Assembly (NCBI GenBank): GCA_045561735.1
Contig: JBJKXC010000004.1
Coordinates: 1 to 58,783, forward strand
Length of the DNA: 58,783 bases
Direction: 5' to 3'
Source of the DNA: UBA3537 sp045561735
GTDB taxonomy: Bacteria; Bacteroidota; Bacteroidia; Flavobacteriales; Flavobacteriaceae
In this document: positions 27,344 through 36,400 of the stretch, piece by piece
How the letters are laid out: every line of letters starts with the position of its first letter
How positions within the stretch are numbered: position 1 is the stretch's first letter
Notes under the pieces: generated by a model
What the model was told of the DNA's origin: nothing
What the model saw: the letters and a program-made list of their open reading frames with translations, nothing else
Database searches by the model: none
Program-made: the position numbers and the translations under genes

Positions 27344-28072
27344 ATGAAAAAATCATTTTATTTATTCGCTTTCCTTGTTACTTTTGTTTCATGTAATGAC
27401 GATAACAGCCAAGGAATAGACTTAACAATTTACAATTCAGAACTCAGTATTTTAGAAAATATTGACAATGGTGTTTCAATTGAAGAATTATTAGATAACG
27501 GTATTTCAGTTGAAAATATATTAAATGTTAGTGTTTACCTCTCACTTGAAATTATTTCGCTTCTCGGAACTGAAGCACTTTATGGTTTAGAATATAAAGG
27601 CGGCTATATATTTCACTTCGATGAAAATGATGGTAGTTTAATCGTTGCTACAGATTATTCTCAAATCGGTAATGTGGCTTGGGGAGATACCTTTGAACTT
27701 GATACATCAATAGAAATTGGTTCAGGAGATTTGAATACTCAACAGATTGTAGAAGGAAATCTGAATGACAATAGTTCCAATGGTTTTGAACATGGGAATG
27801 ACAACTATGTTTTTAAAATAGTTAGCGATTTAGAATTCAATGGATTCAATGATTGGTTCGTACCTAGTAGGGATTCAATGGCTGCTATCTACAGTAATGT
27901 ACATTCATTAGGTTTTGGAAATTTCAATCAAAATATCATCTACTGGTCATCAACAAAAATCGGTTATCAACCTTATGTAATGGGTTTTAATTTTGACTCA
28001 TGGGGGGGAGAACCTTTTTTAGGTAATTGTGCTAGTCCAAATGGCGTTATGATTGCTCGTAAAGTGAATTAA
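27344..28072 (+). CDS. DUF1566-like lipoprotein with decapeptide repeat
   Basis: This 242-aa lipoprotein has a signal with Cys17 (AFLVTFVSC). Residues 41-60 are two tandem decapeptides, DNGVSIEELL and DNGISVENIL, of a Leu-rich type seen in Bacteroidota surface proteins. The C-terminal half (about 80-242) resembles DUF1566/Lcl domains: GGYIFHFDENDGSLIVA, WFVPSRDSMAAIY, YWSSTK. Such domains are extracellular and of unknown function. It lies 56 bases after the esterase gene and ends at a bidirectional terminator. Confidence 0.78.
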   Translation: MKKSFYLFAFLVTFVSCNDDNSQGIDLTIYNSELSILENIDNGVSIEELLDNGISVENILNVSVYLSLEIISLLGTEALYGLEYKGGYIFHFDENDGSLIVATDYSQIGNVAWGDTFELDTSIEIGSGDLNTQQIVEGNLNDNSSNGFEHGNDNYVFKIVSDLEFNGFNDWFVPSRDSMAAIYSNVHSLGFGNFNQNIIYWSSTKIGYQPYVMGFNFDSWGGEPFLGNCASPNGVMIARKVN

Positions 28073-28104
28073 AATCATACCTTTTGGTACCAAATTTAAA
28101 AAAC

Positions 28105-28132
28105 AAAAAAGCGCCCTTTAGAGCGCTTTTTT
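28105..28132. terminator. Bidirectional terminator
   Basis: AAAAAAGCGC pairs with GCGCTTTTTT around a small loop. The A tract and T tract on the two sides allow termination in both directions, between the convergent DUF1566-like and NTF2-like genes. Confidence 0.88.
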
Positions 28133-28150
28133 ATTGTTTTGGGATGAAGT

Positions 28151-29062
28151 TTACTCTTTTTTATCACGAATCCATTGTTCTACATATTCAATTTTGCCAT
28201 CCACGTTAAAATAAAATTGTTCCATTAACTCTTTGTCCCAAACAGTCCCATCTTTAGCTACACGCTTTTCTGTTGCTGATACCAATACACCAGACGCAGG
28301 ATCGGTATTTTGAATTTTTAAAGGCACAATGCCATAGGCTTTCCAAGTCACGGATTCATAATTTTCAAAATAAGACTCAAAAAAACCATCACTCATGGTA
28401 TGTCTTACGCCGTCATATGCATCAAAAATAGCATTTTCTGCAAATAATGCTTGGCAGGCTGCTCCATCCATTTTATTGTAATTTTCAATCAAAGATTCAA
28501 TGGCTTCTACTTCTCCACGATTGGAAAATACGAGGTTTCTGCCCGTATACTCGTTGTCTTTTTTCCCATAGAATTTACCTCCATATGGAAGTCCAAATTC
28601 GTTTTTGGGATCGTAACGTCTCCATTGATTAAAATTATTAATTTTTTTGTCTTTGTTGAATGTAAATACCTCCATCAAATAAACTTTTTGTTTACTACCA
28701 TTGTTCCATTCTCTATTTTCTGTTGACCACACAAGCATATTCACATTGTCTGATCCTTTGACACGCACCGGTACCATGGCCCAGGGCTGCATACTCACAC
28801 TTTTTAATTCCCCGTGATATTTTGTCATGAATTCACGCGCGTTTTCAGCATATTCTTTTTCGTAGAATGACAATTCTTTATCAACGTCGTTTTGGTTATA
28901 TGCCGCGACAGATTCCAAGGTTAATTTCATATACTCATCTGAGGCCAGCTCATAAGGGTTATCTTTGAGCTCATTATTTCCAAGCCACTTTCCCGCTTCT
29001 GTGATTTGAGCTGTTATCAAGTAGCTAAAGAAAAGTGTTAACACTAAAATACTTTTTTTCAT
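28151..29062 (-). CDS. Exported protein with two NTF2/SnoaL-like domains
   Basis: This 303-aa product starts at the ATG at 29062 (MKKSILVLTLFFSYLITAQ, a signal peptide); a longer frame from a TTG at 29113 adds 17 residues before it. Two NTF2-like cone domains are apparent: about residues 30-150 (ESVAAYNQNDVDKELSFY) and about 180-300 (IESLIENYNKMDGAACQALF), each ending in a beta strand with W/Q-R/W motifs. NTF2-like folds serve as enzymes or ligand binders; nothing here fixes the activity. It is probably monocistronic. Confidence 0.75.
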   Translation of the reverse strand: MKKSILVLTLFFSYLITAQITEAGKWLGNNELKDNPYELASDEYMKLTLESVAAYNQNDVDKELSFYEKEYAENAREFMTKYHGELKSVSMQPWAMVPVRVKGSDNVNMLVWSTENREWNNGSKQKVYLMEVFTFNKDKKINNFNQWRRYDPKNEFGLPYGGKFYGKKDNEYTGRNLVFSNRGEVEAIESLIENYNKMDGAACQALFAENAIFDAYDGVRHTMSDGFFESYFENYESVTWKAYGIVPLKIQNTDPASGVLVSATEKRVAKDGTVWDKELMEQFYFNVDGKIEYVEQWIRDKKE

Positions 29063-29167
29063 TTTTTCATTTTTAAATTGATATTTGTAAAGCAAGTTAA
29101 TTTTTTTTTGCAAGTATTTTCATATATCGGAGATTATTTTTTCCCAATAATAAAGAAAGTAGATGTA

Positions 29168-30364
29168 TTATATTTCAGATGTAATTAATTTTGAACACAT
29201 TAGCACTTTTTTCTCTGATTCAGTTGATGTAAAAAAAATATATTGATTACCACCATCAATTGTATTGAAGTCCTTTTTTATTTGTGCAACAGTTTGAGGA
29301 TAATTTCTTGTTTTTATGTTTGCTTTAATCCCTTTTAACTTCTTTCTAATATCTGCTTTTTTGTTGGGAAGGATTTCATTGATGCAATATATTTTTCCAG
29401 GAAAATTTTCGATTTTTTTTATTGAAGTATATAAATGGGTGTTTGGTCCGAGTTTTTCAAGTTCAAATCGTAATGCAACAGTTTTGAAAGCACCAGATTT
29501 GAGTATGGCAAGATTGGGTTCGTAAAGATATTTAATAGGATTTTGATAAATTATTTGTGTATTATTCTCTTCACTGAATTTAAATTTAAAATTCGGTTGT
29601 AATGTGTTTAGGTTTATAGCTTCAATGCTGACTTCTTCAGAGAATCCTTTTTCCAATACAAATAACAATTCCTTTACCTCATTTTTGATTGCTACCACAT
29701 GAATTTCCTTAGTATTTGGAAGTGCTCTTAAGGCTGCTTTGATGTCTAACATTGGTGACAACTTAATCAGAATGTTATTACTTCGTTTAAAAAATAAATC
29801 TAAATGCTGGGCTACATTTGGATGGCAATCTTCAATAAAAAAACTTTTGTTTTTATCCTCATCTCGTCTGGAAGGATCAATGTAGATCCAATCAAAAATA
29901 TGCGTTGATTCGAATAAAAATAAAATGCCATCCTTTTCAAAAGTCTCAATGTTTGTGGCTTTTAAATTTTTAAAGTTGTGTGATGCAATTTTTGACAAGC
30001 CTCCGTCAATTTCACAATGGATTATGCGTTTAATATTTTTGGAAAAATAATAGCTATCCACACCAAACCCGCCAGTTATATCAACAAGTGATTCCCCATT
30101 AATCAATTTACTCTTGTAGTTAGCGGTTAGTTCTGAAGAACTTTGTTCAATATTTAATTTATAGGGGTATAAAATTTGCATGGTTTTGAACCATTTGGGC
30201 AGTTTTTTCTTACATTTTAATTTTCCCTGAATTTGGTTAATTAACTCCGAAGTTTTGATGCCTTCAAAAGGGCTGCCCTTCAAGCTCAGCTCTGCTAAAT
30301 TGTGGTTAAGATGTTCTTGAATAAAATTTTGAACCTCAGTCTCTAAAATTTTTAAATTAAGCAT
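29168..30364 (-). CDS. Class I methyltransferase with THUMP-like domain
   Basis: This 398-aa SAM-dependent methyltransferase has motif I LVDITGGFGVDSYYFS near residue 93 and motif IV DWIYIDPSRRDEDKN near 158. The C-terminal region (about 320-395) fits the THUMP-like domain found with this family in Bacteroidota. THUMP domains bind RNA, so an RNA target is likely, though unassigned. The start overlaps the end of the TrmH-type gene by 8 bases, and it is the last gene of a five-gene minus operon otherwise dominated by RNA modification enzymes. Confidence 0.85.
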   Translation of the reverse strand: MLNLKILETEVQNFIQEHLNHNLAELSLKGSPFEGIKTSELINQIQGKLKCKKKLPKWFKTMQILYPYKLNIEQSSSELTANYKSKLINGESLVDITGGFGVDSYYFSKNIKRIIHCEIDGGLSKIASHNFKNLKATNIETFEKDGILFLFESTHIFDWIYIDPSRRDEDKNKSFFIEDCHPNVAQHLDLFFKRSNNILIKLSPMLDIKAALRALPNTKEIHVVAIKNEVKELLFVLEKGFSEEVSIEAINLNTLQPNFKFKFSEENNTQIIYQNPIKYLYEPNLAILKSGAFKTVALRFELEKLGPNTHLYTSIKKIENFPGKIYCINEILPNKKADIRKKLKGIKANIKTRNYPQTVAQIKKDFNTIDGGNQYIFFTSTESEKKVLMCSKLITSEI

Positions 30365-30863
30365 GCTTCAATTTGTTGGTAATTTCATAGAGTGCAATGG
30401 ACGTTGCTTGGACGACATTCATGCTGCTGTTTTGTCCATACATTTCAATGTGATATACTTCATCTGAAATATCTAATAATTCTTTTGTGATTCCATAACG
30501 CTCACTGCCTACAATAAGAACAGTATGTTGATTAGTATTATTTTTTAGATTTTTAATGGGGATACTTTCATCTGTAATTTCAAGTGCTATGATTCTATAT
30601 CCCGCCTGTTTGTAATTTTTGATTTCGCATAACGTATTTTCAACTTGCTTGAAATCAACTACTTTTTCTGTGGCTCTGGAGGCATTCCAGGTTTGTTTAT
30701 TCATTTTAACTGGGCCGCTTCCAAAAATTACTTTTTTCACTCCAAAGGCGTCAGCTGTTCTTATTAAACTTCCTACGTTGAAAGGCCGCATGACACTATC
30801 TGTAATGAGTACAATCGGAAATATATTTTTATTGAATTTTGAGTTGTAGTGATTCAATTGCAT
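30357..30863 (-). CDS. TrmH/SpoU-family RNA 2'-O-methyltransferase
   Basis: This 168-aa protein is a SPOUT (alpha/beta knot) methyltransferase. The three motifs are visible: RPFNVGSLIRTADAFGV near residue 27, VGSERYGITKE near 117, and MNVVQATSIALYEI near 143. It lacks the extra N-terminal domain of the longer TrmH and RlmB forms. It probably methylates a ribose in tRNA or rRNA; the exact site is not evident. It starts 2 bases after the DUF4159 gene and overlaps the next methyltransferase gene. Confidence 0.9.
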   Translation of the reverse strand: MQLNHYNSKFNKNIFPIVLITDSVMRPFNVGSLIRTADAFGVKKVIFGSGPVKMNKQTWNASRATEKVVDFKQVENTLCEIKNYKQAGYRIIALEITDESIPIKNLKNNTNQHTVLIVGSERYGITKELLDISDEVYHIEMYGQNSSMNVVQATSIALYEITNKLKHA

Positions 30864-30865
30864 GT

Positions 30866-31519
30866 TTAAAGAGATTTCTCAAAGGCATATTTGACAATAT
30901 TAGCACCCATTTTAAGTGCTTTCTCTCGGACTGCTTCAGGATCATTATGCACCTCTGAATCTTCCCATCCATCTCCCAAATCACTTTCATAGGTGAAAAG
31001 TAAAATCAAATTATTTTTATGAAATATTCCCATGGCTTTGGGTGCTAATCCGTCGTGCTCGTGTATTTTTGGGAGTCCTTTAGGGAATTTAAAATGAATA
31101 TTATAAATGGGATGATTCAATGGGATCTCTGAAAGCTTCATGTTTGGAAACAGATTTTTTATCTGGGGCAATATAAAGGGCTTCATCCCGTAATTATCAT
31201 CAATGTGTAAAAATCCACCACCCAATAGGTAGGTTCTTAAGTTTTGAAGTGCTTCTTTAGAGAAAAATACATTGCCGTGTCCTGTCATATGTAGCATCGG
31301 ATACTCAAAAATTTCAGGATCATCCGGAGATACCGTTAGAGGTTCTACATTCATTTTAGTATTGATCTCTGCATTGCAAAATTGAATTAAATTTTTGAGC
31401 GCCGTTGGATTACTGTACCAATCTCCACCGCCTTCATACTGTAGAACAGCTAAATTTTGAGCATTCAGGTTTCCTAGAGTTATCAATAGAAAAAACGATA
31501 TATAATTTATTTTATTCAT
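30866..31519 (-). CDS. DUF4159 family exported protein
   Basis: The chosen ATG at 31519 gives a 217-aa product with a signal peptide (MNKINYISFFLLITLGNLNAQ); the longer frame from 31549 puts ten residues ahead of it and overlaps rsmE further. The body fits DUF4159: YEGGGDWYSN, PMLHMTGHGNVFFS, LRTYLLGGGFLHIDDNYG and NDPEAVREKALKMG. The family resembles class I glutamine amidotransferase-like folds used as binding modules; function is unknown. It overlaps the end of rsmE by 8 bases, so it is translationally tied to RNA-modification genes although it is exported. Confidence 0.85.
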   Translation of the reverse strand: MNKINYISFFLLITLGNLNAQNLAVLQYEGGGDWYSNPTALKNLIQFCNAEINTKMNVEPLTVSPDDPEIFEYPMLHMTGHGNVFFSKEALQNLRTYLLGGGFLHIDDNYGMKPFILPQIKNLFPNMKLSEIPLNHPIYNIHFKFPKGLPKIHEHDGLAPKAMGIFHKNNLILLFTYESDLGDGWEDSEVHNDPEAVREKALKMGANIVKYAFEKSL

Positions 31520-32216
31520 TGCAAAGCAGGAGTGTATGACATGCGACAATCGCAGCCGTCTCGGTTCGCAGTCTCGCTTTGCCCAGACTTACAGAACGAA
31601 AACCTGCATTCTGAGCAATTTGAATTTCTTCAAGACTAAAATCACCTTCTGGGCCAATCAAAACTACTGTATTTTTCTTATACCGTGCAAGTTCTTTTAA
31701 AGGCTTTTTTGTTCCCTCGTGACAATGGGCTATAAAACAGTTTTCCTTGGGTGTAAGCGCAATAAATTCTTTAAAAGAAATGGCCTTTTTAAGTACCGGA
31801 AAATACGCTCTTAAGGATTGTTTTGCAGCGGATTCAAGTATTTTTTGAAAGCGTCCTTCTTTTATGATTTTTCGTTCGCTATTGGTACAAAAAATTGGAG
31901 TAATAATATCTACACCAATTTCGGTCGCCTTCTCTATGAACCATTCATAGCGATCATTTAATTTGGTCGGTGCTACTGCCAAGTGAATTCTAAAATCTTT
32001 AGGCTTTTCAAAAGATGTATTTAAAATTGAAACTTCGCATTTGTTTTGATTTTCACTATTAATTTCTGCTTCAAATATATATCCTAAGCCGTTGGAGATA
32101 AATATTTTATCATGAATTTTCTTGCGCAATACTTTTATAATATGTCGGCTTTCATTCCTATCAAAAGAAAATGTTTTATCATTGGCCTTAATTTTAGAAT
32201 TGTAAAATAATTGCAT
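31512..32216 (-). CDS. rsmE: 16S rRNA m3U1498 methyltransferase
   Basis: This 234-aa SPOUT methyltransferase N3-methylates U1498 of 16S rRNA using SAM. It has the N-terminal PUA-like domain (residues 1-70; FDRNESRHIIKVLRKK) and the C-terminal knot with VLIGPEGDFSLEEI and SLGKARLRTETAAI, the RsmE signatures (the more usual form is GPEGG). Length is normal. It is 8 bases downstream of tsaD and overlaps the DUF4159 gene. Confidence 0.94.
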   Translation of the reverse strand: MQLFYNSKIKANDKTFSFDRNESRHIIKVLRKKIHDKIFISNGLGYIFEAEINSENQNKCEVSILNTSFEKPKDFRIHLAVAPTKLNDRYEWFIEKATEIGVDIITPIFCTNSERKIIKEGRFQKILESAAKQSLRAYFPVLKKAISFKEFIALTPKENCFIAHCHEGTKKPLKELARYKKNTVVLIGPEGDFSLEEIQIAQNAGFRSVSLGKARLRTETAAIVACHTLLLCNE

Positions 32217-32224
32217 TTTTACTA

Positions 32225-33247
32225 TTATATTTTTAAATTTGATTGGGCGGTAATATCCTGTGTTGTAAAATCGTTTTTTATATACTTTAAAAATCCAACA
32301 ATAGCAATCATTGCAGCGTTGTCAGTTGTAAATTCAAAAGCTGGTATGTGAGGAATCCAACCGTGCTTTTGTTGGCCTTTTTTTAAGGCTTCTCTCAATC
32401 CAGAATTTGCTGAAACACCACCTCCGATAGCGATGCGTTTAATGCCGGTTTGACTAACTGCCAATTTTAGTTTATCCAACAATATGCCTACAATCGTATA
32501 CTGAATGGAGGCGCATATGTCATTGAGGTTATTCTCGATAAAATTTGGATTTTCTATGCTTTTATTTTTAACAAAATATAAAATTGCAGTTTTTAGCCCT
32601 GAAAAGCTAAAATTTAAACCTTTTACTTTGGGTTTTGTAAAATGAAATGCCTTTGGATCCCCCAATTTAGCGCGTTTGTCAATTTCAGGTCCTGCTGGAT
32701 ATCCAAGCCCTAATAGTTTTCCACTTTTATCAAAAGCCTCCCCAGCGGCATCGTCAATAGTTTCACCAATAACGGTCATATCAAAATAATCTTTGACCTG
32801 AACAATTTGTGTATGTCCACCAGAAACAGTCATGGCTAAAAATGGAAATTTGGGCTTTTCATAACCGGATTTTTCAATGAAATGGGCCAATATATGCGCT
32901 TGCATATGATTGACCTCAATCAGCGGTATTTCAAGGCTAAGGGCCAATGATTTTGCAAATGAAGTCCCTACCAATAGTGACCCCATCAAGCCAGGTCCTC
33001 TTGTAAAAGCAACTGCTGAAAGTGCTGTTTTGGATACTCCAGCTTCTTTCAAAGCTTGGTCAACAACTGGTATGATATTTTGTTGGTGGGCTCTTGATGC
33101 GAGTTCAGGAACAACCCCACCATATGCTTTGTGTATGGACTGATTGGCAATGACATTGCTTAATATTTTACCATCGCATAAAACAGATGCTGCAGTGTCG
33201 TCACATGACGATTCAATGCCCAAAATGTATATTTTTTCTTTCACCAT
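32225..33247 (-). CDS. tsaD: tRNA t6A37 threonylcarbamoyltransferase TsaD
   Basis: This 340-aa ASKHA-fold protein transfers the threonylcarbamoyl group to A37 of ANN-decoding tRNAs, with TsaB and TsaE. Metal ligands His114 and His118 lie in EVNHMQAH. Other family marks are GIESSCDDTAA at 10-20, TRGPGLMGSLLVGTSFAK at 82-99 and IGGGVSANSGLRE near 275. Length is normal. It heads the minus operon and diverges from the tamB-like gene across a region that contains a perfect 20-bp palindrome. Confidence 0.96.
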   Translation of the reverse strand: MVKEKIYILGIESSCDDTAASVLCDGKILSNVIANQSIHKAYGGVVPELASRAHQQNIIPVVDQALKEAGVSKTALSAVAFTRGPGLMGSLLVGTSFAKSLALSLEIPLIEVNHMQAHILAHFIEKSGYEKPKFPFLAMTVSGGHTQIVQVKDYFDMTVIGETIDDAAGEAFDKSGKLLGLGYPAGPEIDKRAKLGDPKAFHFTKPKVKGLNFSFSGLKTAILYFVKNKSIENPNFIENNLNDICASIQYTIVGILLDKLKLAVSQTGIKRIAIGGGVSANSGLREALKKGQQKHGWIPHIPAFEFTTDNAAMIAIVGFLKYIKNDFTTQDITAQSNLKI

Positions 33248-33305
33248 TTAAGGATATCCTCTTTTTATTCGTTTTCTTTGTATCAGTTTGGCAGAACTAT
33301 TGCGG

Positions 33306-33325
33306 TGTAATATTGCAATATTACA
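33306..33325. repeat. Perfect 20-bp palindrome
   Basis: TGTAATATTGCAATATTACA is a perfect, loopless inverted repeat between the divergent tsaD and tamB-like genes, 59 bases upstream of tsaD. The absence of a loop and of a T run argues for a dimeric regulator site rather than a terminator. No binding protein is identified. Confidence 0.6.
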
Positions 33326-33357
33326 AAGTAATAAATAAATGTTTCATATCTCACCCA

Positions 33358-33365
33358 TAAATTTG
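33358..33365 (+). promoter_or_regulatory. Possible -7 element of the tamB-like gene
   Basis: TAAATTTG matches TAnnTTTG. No clear -33 TTG is present. Transcription from here would start near 33372, leaving room for initiation upstream of the GTG at 33465. Confidence 0.25.
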
Positions 33366-33464
33366 GTTTAATTTCATTTGTTTTGGATTTTATAATTTTA
33401 GCTTATCTTAGAAATCATTAGAGCACGTATAAACATATTTGTCAAGGGTTTAGTACTATTAGTA

Positions 33465-36400
33465 GTGCTGTTTATTTTGTTTCTATTGGTGGTCTCTCTT
33501 CCAAGTGTTCAAACTTATTTTGGAACTTACGCAACCCAGCAACTCAATGAAAAATTTAATACCAACATCAAGGTTGAAAAGGTTGGACTTCAATTTAATG
33601 GAGACATTGAATTGAAAAACATTCTAATAAAGGACCATAAAAACGATTCCCTAATTTCTATAAAAGAACTCAACAGTTCTATTTTGAGTTTTGCAAATAT
33701 GAATGACAACAAGTTGATCTTTGGTGGTATTGATATTTATGGCCTTTTTTTTCATATCAAAACCTACAGTGGCGAACAAGCTTCTAATTTGGATATTTTT
33801 ACAAGAAAATTTAAAAATACTAAGGAGACTTCAAGCTTATTTGAATTGTCTGCTACAAATTTTCGTGTACGAGATAGCTATTTTAAATTAACTGATGAAA
33901 ACAAAACAGTCCAAGAAATTTTAGATTTTCAAAAACTTTACATCAATGCAGATGATTTTTTGATTTTAGGTCCTGATGTCCAAACTCAAATTAATGCGTT
34001 GCGCTTTAAAGATGCTCGTGGCGTCGAAATGCAAAACTTAGAAACCGAATTCAAATATACTTCCAATGGGATGTTTTTTGAGCATCTAAAAATAGCAACA
34101 AACGGCTCATATTTAGAGGGTAATCTGGTTTTTTCATACAATAGAGAAGATTTAAAAATGTTTGCAGATAAAGTCCAGTTGAAAGCAAATTTCAAGGACA
34201 GTCGCATTGATCTTGGAGAGTTAAATGTATTTTATCCTGAATTTGGAAATGCCAAAACAGTTATTTTCAATTCAGAACTCACAGGAACAATCAATGCATT
34301 AAGCGCTCTAAATTTGGATCTTAAATCCAATGGAGGTACAAAAATTAAAGGAGATTTTAATTTTAAAAATTTAAAAACTTCTGATTTTCAGCCTTTTGAA
34401 ATGACTGCAAAATTGAATCAGCTCTCTTCAACATATAAAGATTTAAAAGGAATTCTACCAAGGATTTTGGGTAAAAATTTACCCCCTAGTTTAGAGTTTT
34501 TGGGAACCTTTTCAGCTACAGGTTTACTCACTATTTCAGAACCAATAATTAGTCTCAATTGTGAAGTTGACACAGCGCTTGGTCAAATTTCCACAGACTT
34601 GAGTCTTAATATTATCAATGATATCAGTACTGCTATTTATAATGGGCAGCTTGAACTTTTTAATTTTGATTTAGGTGCGCTAATTCAAGACACAAACTTT
34701 GGTCTTGTGAACACCAATTTGAATATTCAAGGTCAGGGATTTTCAATGGAAAGCATTCGTTCCAATGTTGCTGGAATTTTCAGCGATTTGGAGTACAATT
34801 CCTACAGTTACAAGGATGTTGAAGTTAAGGGATTAATTGAAAATCGAATTTTTAGTGGAGAACTTAAAACTGATGATGACAATCTCAAATTGGATTTTGC
34901 AGGTTTGGTAGACTTTTCAGGATTAGAAAATATCTATGATTTTTCAGCCCGTGTGGAACAGGCAAATCTGAATGCTTTAAATTTTATATCTAGAGACACT
35001 ATTTCCGTATTTACAGGGCAGGTAGATATGGACATGAGAGGCACCAATTTAGATGATTTGTATGGAAATATTCAGTTTACAGAAACCCGCTATGAAAATC
35101 AAAATGACAGTTATTATTTTGATGATTTTCAAATCACTTCCAATTTTGATTTGAATCAAATTCGGACCATCACTTTTGATTCTCCAGAAATTATTCAGGG
35201 CACCTTTCGAGGCGTTTTTATAATTAAACAAATCCCTTTAATGCTAGAAAATGCTTTGGGCAATCTTTATGTACAATCTTCCTCAAGTCTAATCAGTCCT
35301 GGACAATCTTTAAAATTCAACTTTAAAGTTTACAACAAAATAATAGAAGTTTTTTATCCCGAGTTAGAATTTGGTGCCAATACATTCTTTAAAGGGGTTC
35401 TAGACAGTAATCCAAAGAAATTTGTTTTGACATTCAAATCACCAGACATTCGAATGGAGTCCTATTTTGCTAGGAAGGTTGAGATTAAGTTTGATAATAA
35501 CAACCCAATATTTAATTCTTACATTGAATTAGATAGCCTTAGTACGCCCTATTTAAAGGCCAATGAATTTAGTTTGATTAATTTTCGTTTAAAAGATACA
35601 TTGTACATAAAATCTCAATTTAAGGGCGGAAAGCGAAAACAAGATATTTATGATTTTAATTTATACTATACGAATGATAGTGAAAATTATGTTTTAGGTT
35701 TAAAACCTTCAATAGCAAATTTTAAAAATACATTGTGGAAATTAAATGACAGTGAAGCATATAAAACTGAACTTGTTTACAATCCAAAGTCAAAAGCATT
35801 CGAAATGGATGCAATTGATATGACCTTTGAAGATGAAAAAATAACACTTCTTGCCAATGCCAAAGATTCCTTGTCGACAAATATTGATCTTGAATTTAAA
35901 AATGTAGATTTGTATAAAGTGACACCTGAAATTGACAGCTTAAATTTAGGTGGGACTGTCAATGGGGGACTCAATGTCTCTAAATATAATGACATCTATC
36001 TTCCTAAATCAAAGCTTAACATAGACAATTTTACTATAAATGGATTTAATTTAGGAGCATTTAAGGCAGATATTAAAGGGAATTCATCTCTCACCAATTA
36101 CGATGTTGAGGTCCTAATTAAGAATGATACAACAGCGTCCTTTTCAGCTAAAGGTAATTTAGATGTCTCTGGTGAAAAATCAAATTTAGATTTAGATTTA
36201 AAGTTTAAGGATTTTATTTTGGATCCATTAAATCCCTTTGGCGGTGGTGCAATTACAAATATTAGAGGACTTGTAACTGGTAGCTCAAAAATAACTGGCC
36301 GCCTTAAAAAACCCCAAATCAATGGCGCTCTAACATTAAATAAAGGTGGTATTTCTGTGCCTTACCTAAATATAGATTATGCATTTGAGGACAAAACAAA

